Positions 21,984 to 33,562 of a stretch of DNA of 64,000 bases are shown here, one piece after another. The position numbers and the translations under genes are program-made. The DNA comes from Patagioenas fasciata (Eukaryota; Chordata; Aves; Columbiformes; Columbidae), in assembly GCF_037038585.1 (NCBI RefSeq), contig NC_092523.1:3539001-3603000 (forward strand), in the 5' to 3' direction. Below the pieces are notes generated by a model that saw only the letters and a list, made by a program, of their open reading frames with translations, ran no database searches and was not told the DNA's origin. Position 1 is the stretch's first letter. Each line of letters begins with the position of its first letter.

Positions 21984-22318
21984 AAGAAAAAAAGGAAAAA
22001 GAAAAAAAGAAAAAGGAAAAGGGAAAAAGGAAAAAGGGAAGGGGAAAAGGAAAAAGAAAGGGAGAAGGAAAGGGAAAGGGAAAAGGAAAAGGAAAAAAGA
22101 AAGGAAAAGAAAACGGAAAATAAAAAGAAAAAGAGAAAAGGAAAAAGGAAAAAATAAGAAAAAGGAAAAATAGAAAAAATAGAAAAGAAAAAGAAAAGGA
22201 AAAATAAAAAAGAAAAGGAAAAGGAAAAAGAAAAAGAAAAAGAAGGAAAAGGAAAAAAGAAGAAAAAGGAAAAGGAGAGAAAAGAAAAAGGAAAAGAAAC
22301 AGGGAAAGAAAAAGAAAA
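21984..22318 (+). repeat. Polypurine/polypyrimidine tract, about 335 bp
   Basis: The + strand is almost only A and G, in GGAAAA, AAAAAG and GAAAGG words with a few T or C interruptions. The minus strand therefore gives long Phe/Ser/Leu/Pro open frames that are artefacts. Mirror symmetry makes triplex (H-DNA) formation possible. Confidence 0.95.
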
Positions 22319-22837
22319 ATCCACTCCATTTCCCTCTAATATCAAAATATTTTGTTGTTTGAGGGTGTTTTTTTAATAAAGCTGCAGAGAGTATTGATAA
22401 CAATCAATTTTAGGAGGGTTTGATGCTATTGGACCCAACCCCATAGCCTGACATTTCTTTTATGACAACAATTGTGGGGTTTCAGCCTAAATTGTAGTTT
22501 CTGGGAAAGCTTCTTCTGCAATGATGGTGACTGTGAGGACAGCGATCACCCAGCGCTCAGCACCTCCGCTTGTGTCCCTCGTCCTGGCCACGACCCCAGG
22601 GAAAGGCCGAGCTCAGGGCACCAACCCGGCTGTGACCGGGCAGGGGTGCCACGAAGAGCACTCCTTGGGAACTGGGCTAAAAATAATGGAAAGCAAAACA
22701 CTGTCTGTCTTCAGCCGGCTAAAAATGCCCTGAAAACTTCACTTTGTGGTTTGTGGCAGGGAAACAGGGACCAGCAACAGCCAGGGCATGAAAAATGAGC
22801 TTTAACCCCTGCTGGATGCAGCCATACCCCCCTGGGT

Positions 22838-22909
22838 GGGATGGGATGGGATGGGATGGGATGGGATGGGATGGGATGGGATGGGATGGGATGGGATGGG
22901 ATGGGATGG
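22838..22909 (+). repeat. (GGGAT)n pentamer array
   Basis: About 14 uninterrupted GGGAT units end in GGAAAG, 14 bp before a CR1 fragment. G-triplets every 5 nt could form G-quadruplexes. The minus-strand SHPIP repeat frames are artefacts of the array. Confidence 0.95.
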
Positions 22910-22923
22910 AAAGAAGATGACTG

Positions 22924-23163
22924 AGGTTGAATGTGAAAGGCATGGAAAGGTTCAGATTGGATATTAGGAAACATTTCTTCCCCAAAGGGCTGTGGGGCAT
23001 TGGAACAGGCTGCCCAGGGCAGTGCTGGAGTCACCATCCCTGGAGAGTTGGACAGACGGACATGAGGTTCTCAGGGACATGGGGCAGTGCCAGGGATTGG
23101 CTATGGTTGGACTCGATGATCTTGAGGGTCTTTACCAACCCAAATGATTCTACGATGCTATGA
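22924..23163 (+). mobile_element. CR1 LINE fragment, group A
   Basis: It runs from gaggttgaatgtgaaaggca through tggactcgatgatcttgagg to the tail atgattctacgatgctatg. Confidence 0.9.
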
Positions 23164-23344
23164 CTCTACTAAACAGGGCCAGGCGAAATGTCGGGCATCC
23201 CAGCAGATGTGATGGTCCATGCCTGATGGTGTCCAGGTTCAATCCCGCCACCTGGACTGGATTTGGCCCCCGTGGCCAAGGAGGGATGGGACCTTTCTTC
23301 TGCTCCATCCATCATCCCTCTGTGGGCCACTAACCAGCTGAGTG

Positions 23345-23415
23345 TTTGCTCCCAAACACGAGCGCTAATCAGCATGTTGTGTCTAATTAGGACTCGTGAC
23401 AAAGTGAATCAGCCT
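23345..23415. promoter_or_regulatory. CNE-like TAAT motif block
   Basis: It contains GCTAATCAGCATG and, 8 bp on, TCTAATTAGGACTCG, then TGACAAAGTGA. The look is that of a homeodomain-bound conserved element; this is inference only. Confidence 0.22.
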
Positions 23416-25650
23416 CCCCCCGCCCCCCGCGGCAGGACGATGATTTCATCCCAGGCCAGGTGTTAGCAGATGGGTGCCAGCTCCACACGCACGCAGCCAA
23501 GCTGCTCTTAGAATTAATAAAATCCCTCTTCAACAGGCTCCGGGAAGGATAAAACCAGCTACAGGAGCTTCTGCTCCTTGACCTGCCAGCCTGGACCCTC
23601 TCCCGCATCTCCTCTCACCACCCAAGAGGTGGTTGCTGCCACCTGACTGACTCCTCTGAGGTCTTTTGTTTTGGAGGATAAGCTTGTGTTCCACCAAGCT
23701 GGACCTGATTCCCACTCCTGATTCTTCCTCCATCCAGGAAACAAAAGGCAGGAACCATTTGGCTCATACTCACCAGGCACCAAGGCCAAGAACGTGCATG
23801 GGGACATCCAGAAGGTCATGAGAAACCTCCGCGTGAAAATGGGATCTGGTAATAAAGCAGCAAAAGGGGATGAGGAATGAGACCAGATTTCAATGGACAC
23901 TCCAAAGCAGCTGGTGGCTTGGAGATGAAATAAATGTGGATGTCTTGAAGAGGCCTGGGACACTGCAGAGGAGACAGAGATCCACCCTTTTCAAATGAGC
24001 TGGGGATGATATTTAACCAAAACTGGATCAACTAGTTTTTTTGACACTATCGTCCCATTTTTTCCAAGGGACAACGCACCCTGGGAGTGGGTTAGCTCAG
24101 CCTTGTATAGGGTTTGGTGAGGATGGTATTTCCAGCTTTTGAGGGAAAAACTGATGCTGAAGCAAGCCCTGAGTCCATTCCCTCCACCCAACAAGCAGGC
24201 AGGTGACCATTTATCATCCTGGTTCCAGAAAGACGTTCCAAAGCAGAGAGCAGATGTGACAGCGGCACGGATACAACTCATCTTCTCCAAGGGAAGAAAA
24301 CATCCGTTTGAGGACATTAACGTGAGCGAAGGGTAGAAGTTGGGCAGCATTATGTGACAAGACAGGAGCAGCTGGTGAGGGCAAAGTGGCCACCTGGAGA
24401 ACATAATTAGCCCAGCAGGTCTTTTAGCATCGTTAAGGGATTATTGTCGTGTTATTGTATTTGTCCCATTGTTAAGGGACAATTTGTTCTGCTGGTTCCT
24501 GTTCAGACAAGGTCGTCCCTGACCTCCTGGAGGAGCCCCTGGGAGTGGATGATGGGGTGGGTGGTGGGATGGTCAGAGGTGCCCTCTCCTCCACAGACAC
24601 CATCAGCAGTTATGGGAGAATTTTGGAAGCTTAAGGACACAAACCTTCATGTTTAGCTGGAGAAGTGGAAACCTCTCTTCATGGCCTCGTCTGAAAGAGG
24701 CTTTTTGTGGTTCTGCTTTGACGAAAAGCTGAATCTCCATGCAAACATCTCCTCCCAAGGATTTATTTTAATTCTGTGGAGCAAACTCCGTCACTTTCCA
24801 CCCAAGCTGGTTTTGGAGGTTTTTCAGCACAGGCTCAGTGTGTCTCTGCCCTACTCCGGAGCAGGGGAAACTGAGGCACAGAGCACAACCTGTAAAGATC
24901 CGACAAACACACTGACACGGTGGTGAGACCTTCCCAGGACAACCCGCCCTGTGCTGAGCCAGCCCCGAAGGGGAAATTAAGGTACATGTACAACATTGCA
25001 ACTGATTTTCCATCCTTGTGGCTCTGCAGGCTCTCTGCTGACCATGCAAGGACAAGTCTCTGTTCTCCACCTCCTATAAAAGGTGCTGGCTGCTCGATTT
25101 CTTGATGCCAAACCTCCTGGAGCTGCGTTTCCCTTTTAGGAAAGATTTCTGGGCTGGAGGGCAGAAGGAAAAAACAACATACCTCAGCTCTTATTTATCA
25201 CCTCTGTTTATAATTAACCACTCTCTGAACAAGCGGCAGGACTTGCAGCCCAGGGCTGAGCCCAGCACAAGGAAGCCAGAGATGTTTCCTGGCCCAGCTG
25301 TGCTGGGTTTCCACACAGATGTCCCCAGCGCTCCCCAGCCTGCTCCTATTTATGGGAGTCACCGGGAGGCAAGCGATCCAGATGAAGTCAGGAGGCTGGT
25401 TGCTGTTCTGCTGTGCTGGCCAGATTCAACAGCGGTGTGATGCAACAGCCGCGGCTGAGGGTTGCACAAACTTTCCAGCCAGAGGAATTAATCTTTTAAA
25501 TAGAAATATGGAAAAAAAATCAGTAAGCACAGAGGGCAGGCTCAGGGCGTCTTTCTTGGAGCGAGTGTCTGCGAGACGTGTTGTTCTGGCTCCTTTCAGT
25601 GAACTTTGCTGACATCTCATACCGGTATTTGCTGTGGATGTGCTTGGGTT

Positions 25651-25931
25651 AGAATTATAGAATAGTTTGGGTTTAAGGGACCATCCCAGCTCCCCCAGTG
25701 CACCCCCTGCCATGAGCAGGGACATCTTCACCAGCTCAGGTTGCTCAGAGCCCCGTCCAGCCTGGCCTGGGATGTCTCCAGGGATGGTTCATCCACCACC
25801 TCTCTGCCCAACCTGGGCCAGGCTCTCACCACCCTCAGGGACAACAATTTCTTCCTCATGTCCAGCCTGAATCTCCCTCCTTCAGTTTAAAACCATCACC
25901 CCTTGTCCTATCGCAACAGGCCCTGCTGAAA
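25651..25931 (-). mobile_element. CR1 LINE fragment, group B
   Basis: It starts agaattatagaatagtttg and ends in caggccctgctgaaaag, with all group B landmarks including aacaatttcttcctcatgtc. Confidence 0.92.
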
Positions 25932-26789
25932 AGTTGATTGGTTCCTTCTCTGCAGGCTCCAGCCTTGAGGATCTGGTTCCTCATGGGTGCATTGATAAGG
26001 ACAGCGCTGCCCCAAGCCCAGTGGTCAGTCTCCGGGATAACCTTGATCCAGTCCTCTCCCCTTTCCTTCTCCAGATCCAGCAGATCCACAGGTACCACTC
26101 TTGACTGGGAGGAGCGGGAGAGGATCAGCCGGGTGGGCAGCTCTTCTTGGCACTGGAGTGGGAAAGATCCTGGGGGAACGTTACCCCCCAAAAAGGTCTA
26201 AAATCTCTAATACTACAGCTAGATATGTAACCATGTGCTCTCTGTGTCCTACAACACAAGAGTGGTCAAACTGGGGCTGACTGATGGCTGATTCATTCTA
26301 TAGACCATCCATCCCATGGACCATCCATCCACTGGACCATCCAGCTGATCTAGTACACTATCCCACATCCGAGAGCAGGGAAGAACAAGACAGAAAATCA
26401 AGCCATCATCGATCAATTCCCTCCCAGCCTCCAACAACTTGAAATTCCAACACTTCCTAAGGCAGCAGTGGGATCTGTGGGTGGAAGAACCTTTTTTTGG
26501 AAATTACGTGCTGAAGTTTTGGGATCCATGTAATCTTTTTGTATTTTCAACATCCTGCAGCAATTATCCCCTGGTTTAACTCCTTTTTCTGTCTGAACCT
26601 GCCTTACACTGCTGTCTTGTGGCTCATTGTATCCCTAGCTCTGGTGTCCTGATAAAAGCGACACTGAAGAGTTGTCCCTTGTTCCCTCTCCAGCCACTCT
26701 TAATGTTTCAGCTCCATTCAAACCCTCCTCTGTTGTCTCTCTAATGGGAGCTTCACTTATCTTTGAACCTTCTTTCACTCCTCTCCGAG

Positions 26790-27794
26790 TCGTGGTCAAT
26801 GGGGCAGAGTCCAGTTGAGGCCTGGATCCAGTGCAGTGCCTCAGGGGTCAGTGCTGGGGCCGGTATTGTTCAATATATTCATCAATGACTTGGATGAGGG
26901 AATAGAGTGACTGTCAGCAAGTTTGCTGATGACACCAAGCTGGGAGGAGTGGTGACACTGGAAGCTGTGCTGCCATCAGAGACCTGGACAGGCTGGAGAG
27001 CTGGGCGGGGAGAAATTTAATGAAATAGAAGAAGGGCAAGTGTAGAGTCTGGAATCTGGGCAGGAACAGCCCCAGGTTCCAGTATAAGTTGGGGAATGAG
27101 CTATTAGAGAGCAGTGTAGGGGAAAGGGACCTGGGGGTCCTGGGGACAGCAGGGTGACCATGAGCCAGCACTGGGCCCTTGTGGCCAGGAAGGCCAATGG
27201 TACCTGGGGTGGGTTAGAAGGGGGTGGTCAGTAGGTCAGAGAGGTTCTCCTGCCCCTCTGCTCTGCCCTGGGGAGACCACACCTGGAATATTGTGTCCAG
27301 TTGTGGCCCCTCAGTTCCAGAAGGACAGGGAACTGCTGGAGAGAGTCCAGCGCAGCCACCAAGATGCTGAAGGGAGTGGAGCATCTCCCGTGGGAGGAAA
27401 GGCTGAGGGAGCTGGGGCTCTGGAGCTGGAGAAGAGGACACTGAGGGGGGACTCATTAATGTTTACAGATATCTAAAGGGTGAGTGTCAGGAGGATGGAG
27501 CCAGGCTCTTCTCGGTGACAACCGATGGTAGGACAAGGGGTAATGGGTACAAACGGGAACACAGGAGGTTCCATTTAAATATGAGAAGAAACTTCTTCAT
27601 GGTGAGGGTGGCAAAGCCTGGCCCAGGCTTCCCAGGGAGGTTGTGGAGTCTCCTTCTCTGCAGACATTCAAACCCGCCTGGACACCTTCCTGTGGAACCT
27701 CAGCTGGGTGTTCCTGCTCCATGGGGGGATTGCACTGGATGAGCTTTCCAGGTCCCTTCCAATCCCTGACATTCTGGGATTCTGTGATTCTGTG
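26790..27794 (+). mobile_element. CR1 LINE copy, group C, longest in window (1.0 kb)
   Basis: It retains the end of ORF2. Reverse-transcriptase-like residues [16 protein letters not shown] are encoded around 26848-26895, and FADD, the catalytic-box equivalent, at 26922-26933. These lie in different frames with a stop between them, so the copy is dead. It ends cattctgggattctgtgatt. The stretch 27214-27456 is nearly identical to 5513-5755. Confidence 0.93.
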
Positions 27795-29323
27795 AATTTT
27801 TCCCCAAAATCCTTAGTGAAATGAGATGTGATAAGGCTGGACCAAAAGACCATCCGTGTGCAACCAGTGCGGTGAAGACCCTGGGGAGCACACGGCAGCC
27901 AGCGACACTCAGGCGACTCCCTGATCCCTTACACAACCACTGACACTATTTGTTTTTAATTCCTGCCTTTTCTTCTTCCTGTGTGTATGACTCACGCATT
28001 CACTGCTCTTAAAGCCGCTTATAATCGTGCTAAACCCTCGGCTTAGCCAAACATCACTCTGGATCCTGGATGACCCACTGAGCTGTTTCCTTCACTCCCT
28101 TCGCAAGAAAAAGCTTCTTCCCTCCCTCCAGCAGCCCAGAAGGACACAACTGGCTCCATCACCCCCTTCTCTGCATGTGCATCCACCAGCTCCAACCCAG
28201 AAGGTTTATTTTTCCCCTCTTGCTAGGTCTAGATTCAACATTTGTGCAGCTTCTCCCCTGCCTGGTAACTCTAATTTGAGACCTGCTGCCCATGAGATGG
28301 CCAAGTGGCCTCCTCAAAGGGTTGGCCATGGTCATGTTCATCCTCATGAACACCAGCCTGCAAAATCCAGAAGCCCCAGCTTGCAGACAGAGGCATGTGG
28401 CAGCTCAGACTGAGCATGAAAATGGGTGTGCAGGAGAAAATCCTCTATAAACTAACAGCTGTTTTCTAATGTATAGCATCCAAATGTACTCATCTAGCTA
28501 GTGTTACTTGCTAATATATTGCTTTGTACAGTGTTGTCTTCTAAACCCTCCATTGTGTTACATTCGTGCTTCCAGGCTCGACAGATGCACATGAATGTCT
28601 ACTACCAAATCTGCTGCTGAAATTTGGCCTGACCTGCTAAAATCACAGCTTTTGCTTATGATTTGCTCTTGCTAAACCAGATCAGGAGTTTTGGGGTCTC
28701 ACTGAAACCTCTTAACTCCACAAGATGAATTTTCAGCCCTGGCAGAAGACTATCCTGGTCTTCTTTGTTGATGCCTGTGTCTTTACTAGAAAGTAAATGA
28801 ACTTCCATGTGCCCTGGGGCAAAAGCAGTATCTGGGTTTGTATCTGCTCCAGAAGGGCCCAGCCTGTTTGCTGCTGGGAGAATATTTCACATCCAGGTAA
28901 TTCCAATTAAACAGGATATTTTTAATGCCATAAACTGTGCTGCAGCCTCTCCAGCCCAGTTTCCGACCCTTCCTCCCGCAGACCATTCCCAGAGCAGTGG
29001 CTCAGCTTGGAGGTGGATTTTCCCTTCGTGACGCTAAACATCTAGGAAGGAATAATCAAATTATATCCACACGATTACATGAGCAAGTGCATGAAGCATC
29101 CCATGGAGATTTGTCCCTTGTCCCTTTGCAAGGGCCACTGGATCACTCAAGCTGGCAAAATGCCCTTCTGGGTTTTGAACACGGAGATGGGAGGACTGGT
29201 TTGGTCACCTGTGGCTTCTTTTCTTGAGTGCTTCTGGATCTGCTCACCTGGTTCCCACCAGCCATAGCATGATGGTTCTGTCTTTTCCAGGTCCTTCATC
29301 TCTTGCTGTGGTGGTTTTTAGGT

Positions 29324-29564
29324 GCTGTACCCCATTCAGGCTGGACATGAGGAAGAAATTGTTGTTGGCCCTGAGGGTGGTGAGAGCCTGGCCCAGGTTG
29401 TGCAGAGAGGTGGTGGATGAACCATCCCTGGAGACATCCCAGGCCAGGCTGGACGGGGCTCTGAGCAACCTGAGCTGGTGAAGATGTCCCTGCTCATGGC
29501 AGGGGTGGCACTGGATGAGCTCTGAAGGTCCCTTCCAACCCAAACTATTCTACGATTCTATGAT
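29324..29564 (+). mobile_element. CR1 LINE fragment, group B
   Basis: It runs from accccattcaggctggacat to ctattctacgattctatg, carrying gatgtccctgctcatggcag. Confidence 0.92.
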
Positions 29565-29940
29565 CCTGATCCCTCTGCCCTGGTCCATGTTGTGTCCTGA
29601 GCGATGGGTGGTCCTTCTCCCCCCAGTATGGAGGTTGGTCCGCCCATGCAGCCCCCATGCTGGTGCACAAGTAGGAAACAGCTGCTTCCCCGTGCAGCTC
29701 CGACTGTGAGCACGTCCCGCTGACGGGGCTTACGCAACTAGCAGATGAATCAGCAGCACATCTGGGTGCCTGATGAGGCTGCACAGTCACATTTTCCCCT
29801 CCGTCCCATGCCGATGAGCTCTTAAGCTCCAGGGAGGCAAGGCTGAAGCCCAGTCTGGCTGCTTGGCTGAGAGGGAGGGAGAGGAAGCTGGGCTGGCTCG
29901 CCTTACAGGGGAAATATTAAATGCTGCCATCAAAACTAGG

Positions 29941-30236
29941 TCATAGAATCATAGAATAGTTTGGGTTGGAAGGACCTTCCCAGCTCCCCCAGTGCCACCC
30001 CTGCCATGAGCAGGGACATCTTCACCAGCTCAGGTTGCTCAGAGCCCCGTCCAGCCTGGCCTGGGATGTCTCCAGGGATGGTTCATCCACCACCTCTCTG
30101 CCCAACCTGGGCCAGGCTCTCATCACCCTCAGGGCCAACAATTTCTTCCTCATGTCCAGCCTGAATCTCCCTCCTTTACTTTAAAACCATCACCCCTTGT
30201 CCTATCACAACAGGCCCTGCTGAAAAATCTGTCCCC
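29941..30236 (-). mobile_element. CR1 LINE fragment, group B
   Basis: It starts with tcatagaatcatagaatag and ends caggccctgctgaaaaatct. It is nearly colinear with the 25651 copy. Confidence 0.92.
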
Positions 30237-30574
30237 ATCTTTGTTATTGGCCCCTTTTTATTACCGAAAGGCCACAATAAGCTCTCCCTGAAGCCTTGTC
30301 CCTTCCACTGTGCCTTCTTGGTCCAGGGGTGACGAGTCAGGTCTATTTTCTACAGATGTTGTTTTCAGGTTCCTCTTGCCCTGACCTTGATGATGAAGGG
30401 CTGACAAGGAAGCTTCCATCTCTCTCCTCCTGGCTCCAAGGCTTTGAAGCAGAGGTTTGCTCCTGAATGAAACACCAGAGCACAGAGCTGGGTATCATCT
30501 GGGGCTGGGTTTTATGGAGCCAAGACAAATCCATGGCCCCATAGCCAACAGCAAGACTTTCCTATGCAGAAGGA

Positions 30575-30727
30575 GCGGGGAGGCTGCGGATGGAGGAGGA
30601 GAAGCTGGGGATGGAGGAAAGGAGGCTGGAGATGGAGAAGAAGATACTGGGGATGGAGAGGGGGATGATGGGGATGGATGATGGGAGGTTGGGGATGGAG
30701 AATGGGAGGTTGGGGATGGAGAAGGGA
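30575..30727 (+). repeat. G-rich minisatellite, imperfect 18-21-bp units
   Basis: Units of the form GGGGATGGAGAATGGGAGGTT repeat with indels; the last two units are nearly exact. The minus strand reads as a Pro/Ser/His-rich frame, an artefact of the repeat. Confidence 0.85.
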
Positions 30728-31685
30728 CAGCCTTGCTTGTATTTGAGCCCTGCGGAGGTGAAGCCAGGCTGAACAGACAACTTTCACCCTCAGTTCTTGG
30801 GTATATCACCCCCAGCCCATCACCCCAATTTGCAAGCCACGTGAGTCCCTGTCCCAGAAATACTCCCGAGTTATCCAAGAGATGATTCTTCACCAGCAAG
30901 TAGCTGCAGGCTTTTTTCTAGCCCCGCCACACCAAGTCCCATTTACCACCTTTTCCATCACACCCCAGATTTCCGGGACCCCTCGAACCACCTCACCTCG
31001 AGCAGGAGGGCTGGAGATGGGGCTTGGGGTGCTGATCATCACCCCAAGAGCAGCTCCCCGGGCGATGTCGGCTCGTCCTGGCGCTGCGGGAGGGGGAGCG
31101 GCTGGCGGGGGGGCTGCCGTGTCCCCGCTCCGCACAGTCAGTGTCGCTCCACATCACCATCACCCTGCGCAGCGAAGGGATCGGCCACAAGCAGACAGGA
31201 CCGGAGGCAGGAGAGGCGATGCAGGGAGAGCATCCCTTCCCCCACCACCCCCGTCCTTCCCCCAGCGCTTTCCCTGGCCCGAAATTCAGACCTTTTCCCA
31301 GGATGCAAAAAGAAAGGCTAACAGGGCAGGGGGGAGGAAGGCATTTGTCAGCTGAAACAAAGCCTGGGGGGACTCCTCGGTTTGCAGTTCCCCTCCTGGG
31401 GTATGTCATTTCCTTCTTGCCCTTTTGTTTCCCTTCAGAAAGAACTGGGAGATCAGCCTGCAAAATCATGAGATCTCACCCAGAAGGAAAAAGGAGTGTG
31501 TGAATCCCATGTCATCACAGCACAACCAGCCCCTTCCACAGCAAAAAAAAACGCTTTTCTGCAAAAAAAATGGGAAGCTAAGGCAGGCTGGAGAGACACC
31601 TCGGCAAACAGAGAGCTGGTTCCTTCAGGCTGTGCATCCCTGAGGTGAACAAGACTCAAGGAAATGGCAGCAAGATGTGCCAGGA

Positions 31686-31916
31686 GGGGTTTAGGTTGGC
31701 CATTAGGAAAAGGTTCTTCACCCAGAAGGTGGTGAAGCACTGGAACAGGCTCCCCAGGGAGGTGTCACAGCCTAAAAAGTGATAATATTCAAGAAACATT
31801 TGGACAACGGCCTCAGACACATGGTGTGAACTGTGGGGTTGTTCTGTGCAGGGACAGGAGCTGGACTCAAAGATCCTTGTGGATCCCTTCCAACTCAGGA
31901 CCTTCTATGATTCTAC
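31686..31916 (+). mobile_element. CR1 LINE fragment, group E
   Basis: It has a different 3' end from the others: tccttgtggatcccttccaa, then caggaccttctatgattcta. Its core reads aggctccccagggaggtgtc. Confidence 0.9.
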
Positions 31917-32269
31917 AAATATCTGGTCCTTTCCTCTGCTGAGAGGCATCAAAGAACTTGAATTGGGTCTTCAGACTTCCCCCAGCAGGATTTGGCCCCC
32001 GTGAATTATTGCACATGGGCAGCCATGTGCATCCTTCACCTTCAGTTGTGTCCTGGGGCCTCTGTGCCCACGGGTGCTGGAGTGGGGGGGACACTCTGTG
32101 CTCCCATTTGTCACATTATTAATAAATGATAAAGGGTTGATCCATCATGGCTCAGCCACCACCATCCTCGTCTCCCTCAAACTGGTTCCAGCACGGTGAA
32201 GGAGGCAGAGAAGGAGGGAGAATTTCTCCAGCCAACGTAGGTCATGGGCTGTCCTGATTTTTCTGTGTG

Positions 32270-32500
32270 CAGCAGCCGATGCCATTTCCAGATTATTATC
32301 TTTGAAGTGTTAACGCTCGAAATTTAGCAGCAGGCAAAAAGGGAGAAGACCTGGTGCGCAGATCATGGAATTTATCGTTAGTCTCATTAATGATGGAATC
32401 ACAATAAATCAAGTCATTTTTGTGAGCCTCCGTCCAGATCATCCAATTACTGTTAATTCCCATTAATAATGCATTATAATATGATTTTTATACACAGACT
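32270..32500. promoter_or_regulatory. CNE-like AT-rich block with dense TAAT motifs
   Basis: Between 32386 and 32483 the sequence carries CATTAATGATGG, ACAATAAATCAAGTC, CCAATTACTGTTAATTC and CCATTAATAATGCATTATAA. This density of homeodomain/POU-like words in a GC-richer setting is typical of developmental enhancers. Function is inferred. Confidence 0.35.
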
Positions 32501-32679
32501 TCCCACCATCTTTAGTGTCCTGCTCATTCCTCCTCAGAGTCATCATGGCAAGTCACCAGCACCCCAAATTTTTTGCCGGAGGTGCTGAGGGTGCCCTGTG
32601 TGGTCCTGGGGGACATGGTGCTATTTTCATACCTTGCCGAGCAGCCTGCTGCCGGCGTTTCTGTCTTACCAGTCAGCAG

Positions 32680-33035
32680 ATCGGGTTATATAAGGATCCC
32701 TTATTTTTGTTTGTTTAGACCTTCGCTGACTGGTTGAATGTTTTTAGGGTGAAACCACGCAATTGCAAAAAAAAGCTTAGCTAAAGCTCGATGCTTGTCG
32801 CCTGTCCACGGGGCAGATTGGCTGTCACAGCCAGCAACGCTCATCTGACCGTTGGGCAATAGGCTGTTACGGCTAAAACCGGCTAAAAACAGCTCCGACC
32901 AAGACAAGTCCGCCAAGGCCTCACAAGACCTTAGCCCTTGTCCTGCTAAGCTAAATAAGGCTCGTGACCTACAGACAATGGCCACAGCTTATCTTCTGCA
33001 CTACCAGGCCATGAAAGCAGCATTGAAAAGTCGAA
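32680..33035. other. Compositionally distinct block with TATATAAGG, origin unknown
   Basis: It starts near GGGTTATATAAGGATCCC and continues with CGG/GGCTAA-rich sequence unlike CR1 or the neighbours, ending where a CR1 copy begins. A solo LTR fragment or unrelated mobile sequence is possible, but I see no clear ends or target duplication. Confidence 0.25.
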
Positions 33036-33562
33036 TCCCTCTGGTGAGACCCCCCTGCAGTGCTGGTCCAGCTCTGGGTCCTCAGCACAGGACACACATG
33101 GAGCTGCTGGAGAGGGGCCAGAGGAGCCACAGAAATGACCCAAGGCTGGAACAGCTCTGCTGGGAGGACAGGCTGAGAGAGCTGGGGTGTTCAGCTGGAG
33201 AAGAGAAGCTCTGGGGAGACCTTAGTGTGGCCTTTCTGGACTTAAAAGGGGCTGATAAGAAAGATGGAAACAGACTTTTCAGCAGGGCCTGTTGTGATAG
33301 GACAAGGGGTGATGGTTTTAAACCAAAGGAGGGAGATTCAGGCTGGACATGAGGAAGAAATTGTTGGCCCTGAGGGTGGTGAGAGCCTGGCCCAGGTTGG
33401 GCAGAGAGATGGTGGATGAACCATCCCTGGAGACATCCCAGGCCAGGCTGGACGGGGCTCTGAGCAACCTGAGCTGGTGAAGATGTCCCTGCTCATGGCA
33501 GGGGTGGCACTGGGGGAGCTGGGAAGGTCCCTTCAACACAAGCTATTCTATGATTCTATGAT
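33036..33562 (+). mobile_element. CR1 LINE fragment, group B, 0.5 kb
   Basis: It runs from ggtgagacccccctgcagtg to ctattctatgattctatgat. It is the longest group B copy here, covering the last part of the CR1 3' region. Confidence 0.93.

Larger units (their letters stand above)
22911..30570. other. Gene-less sequence with CR1 fragments
   Basis: Besides the listed CR1 copies and a CNE-like block near 23.35 kb, I see no exon, RNA gene or tandem array. Weak ATCC-rich repetition occurs at 26300-26345. Confidence 0.55.

Noticed and set aside
21754..22403. Three Phe/Ser/Leu/Pro-rich minus-strand open frames of 155-191 residues
   Set aside because: They are translations of the polypyrimidine strand of a simple repeat.
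22838..22909. CRISPR array or telomere repeat
   Set aside because: The 5-bp units have no spacers, and the unit is GGGAT, not TTAGGG; this is a eukaryotic microsatellite.
23236..23256. tRNA B-box-like word (ggttcaatccc)
   Set aside because: No A-box, acceptor stem or cloverleaf can be drawn around it.
31000..31260. CpG-containing patch as a promoter or exon
   Set aside because: CpG density is modest, no donor or acceptor pair fits, and the open frames on both strands have no family resemblance.
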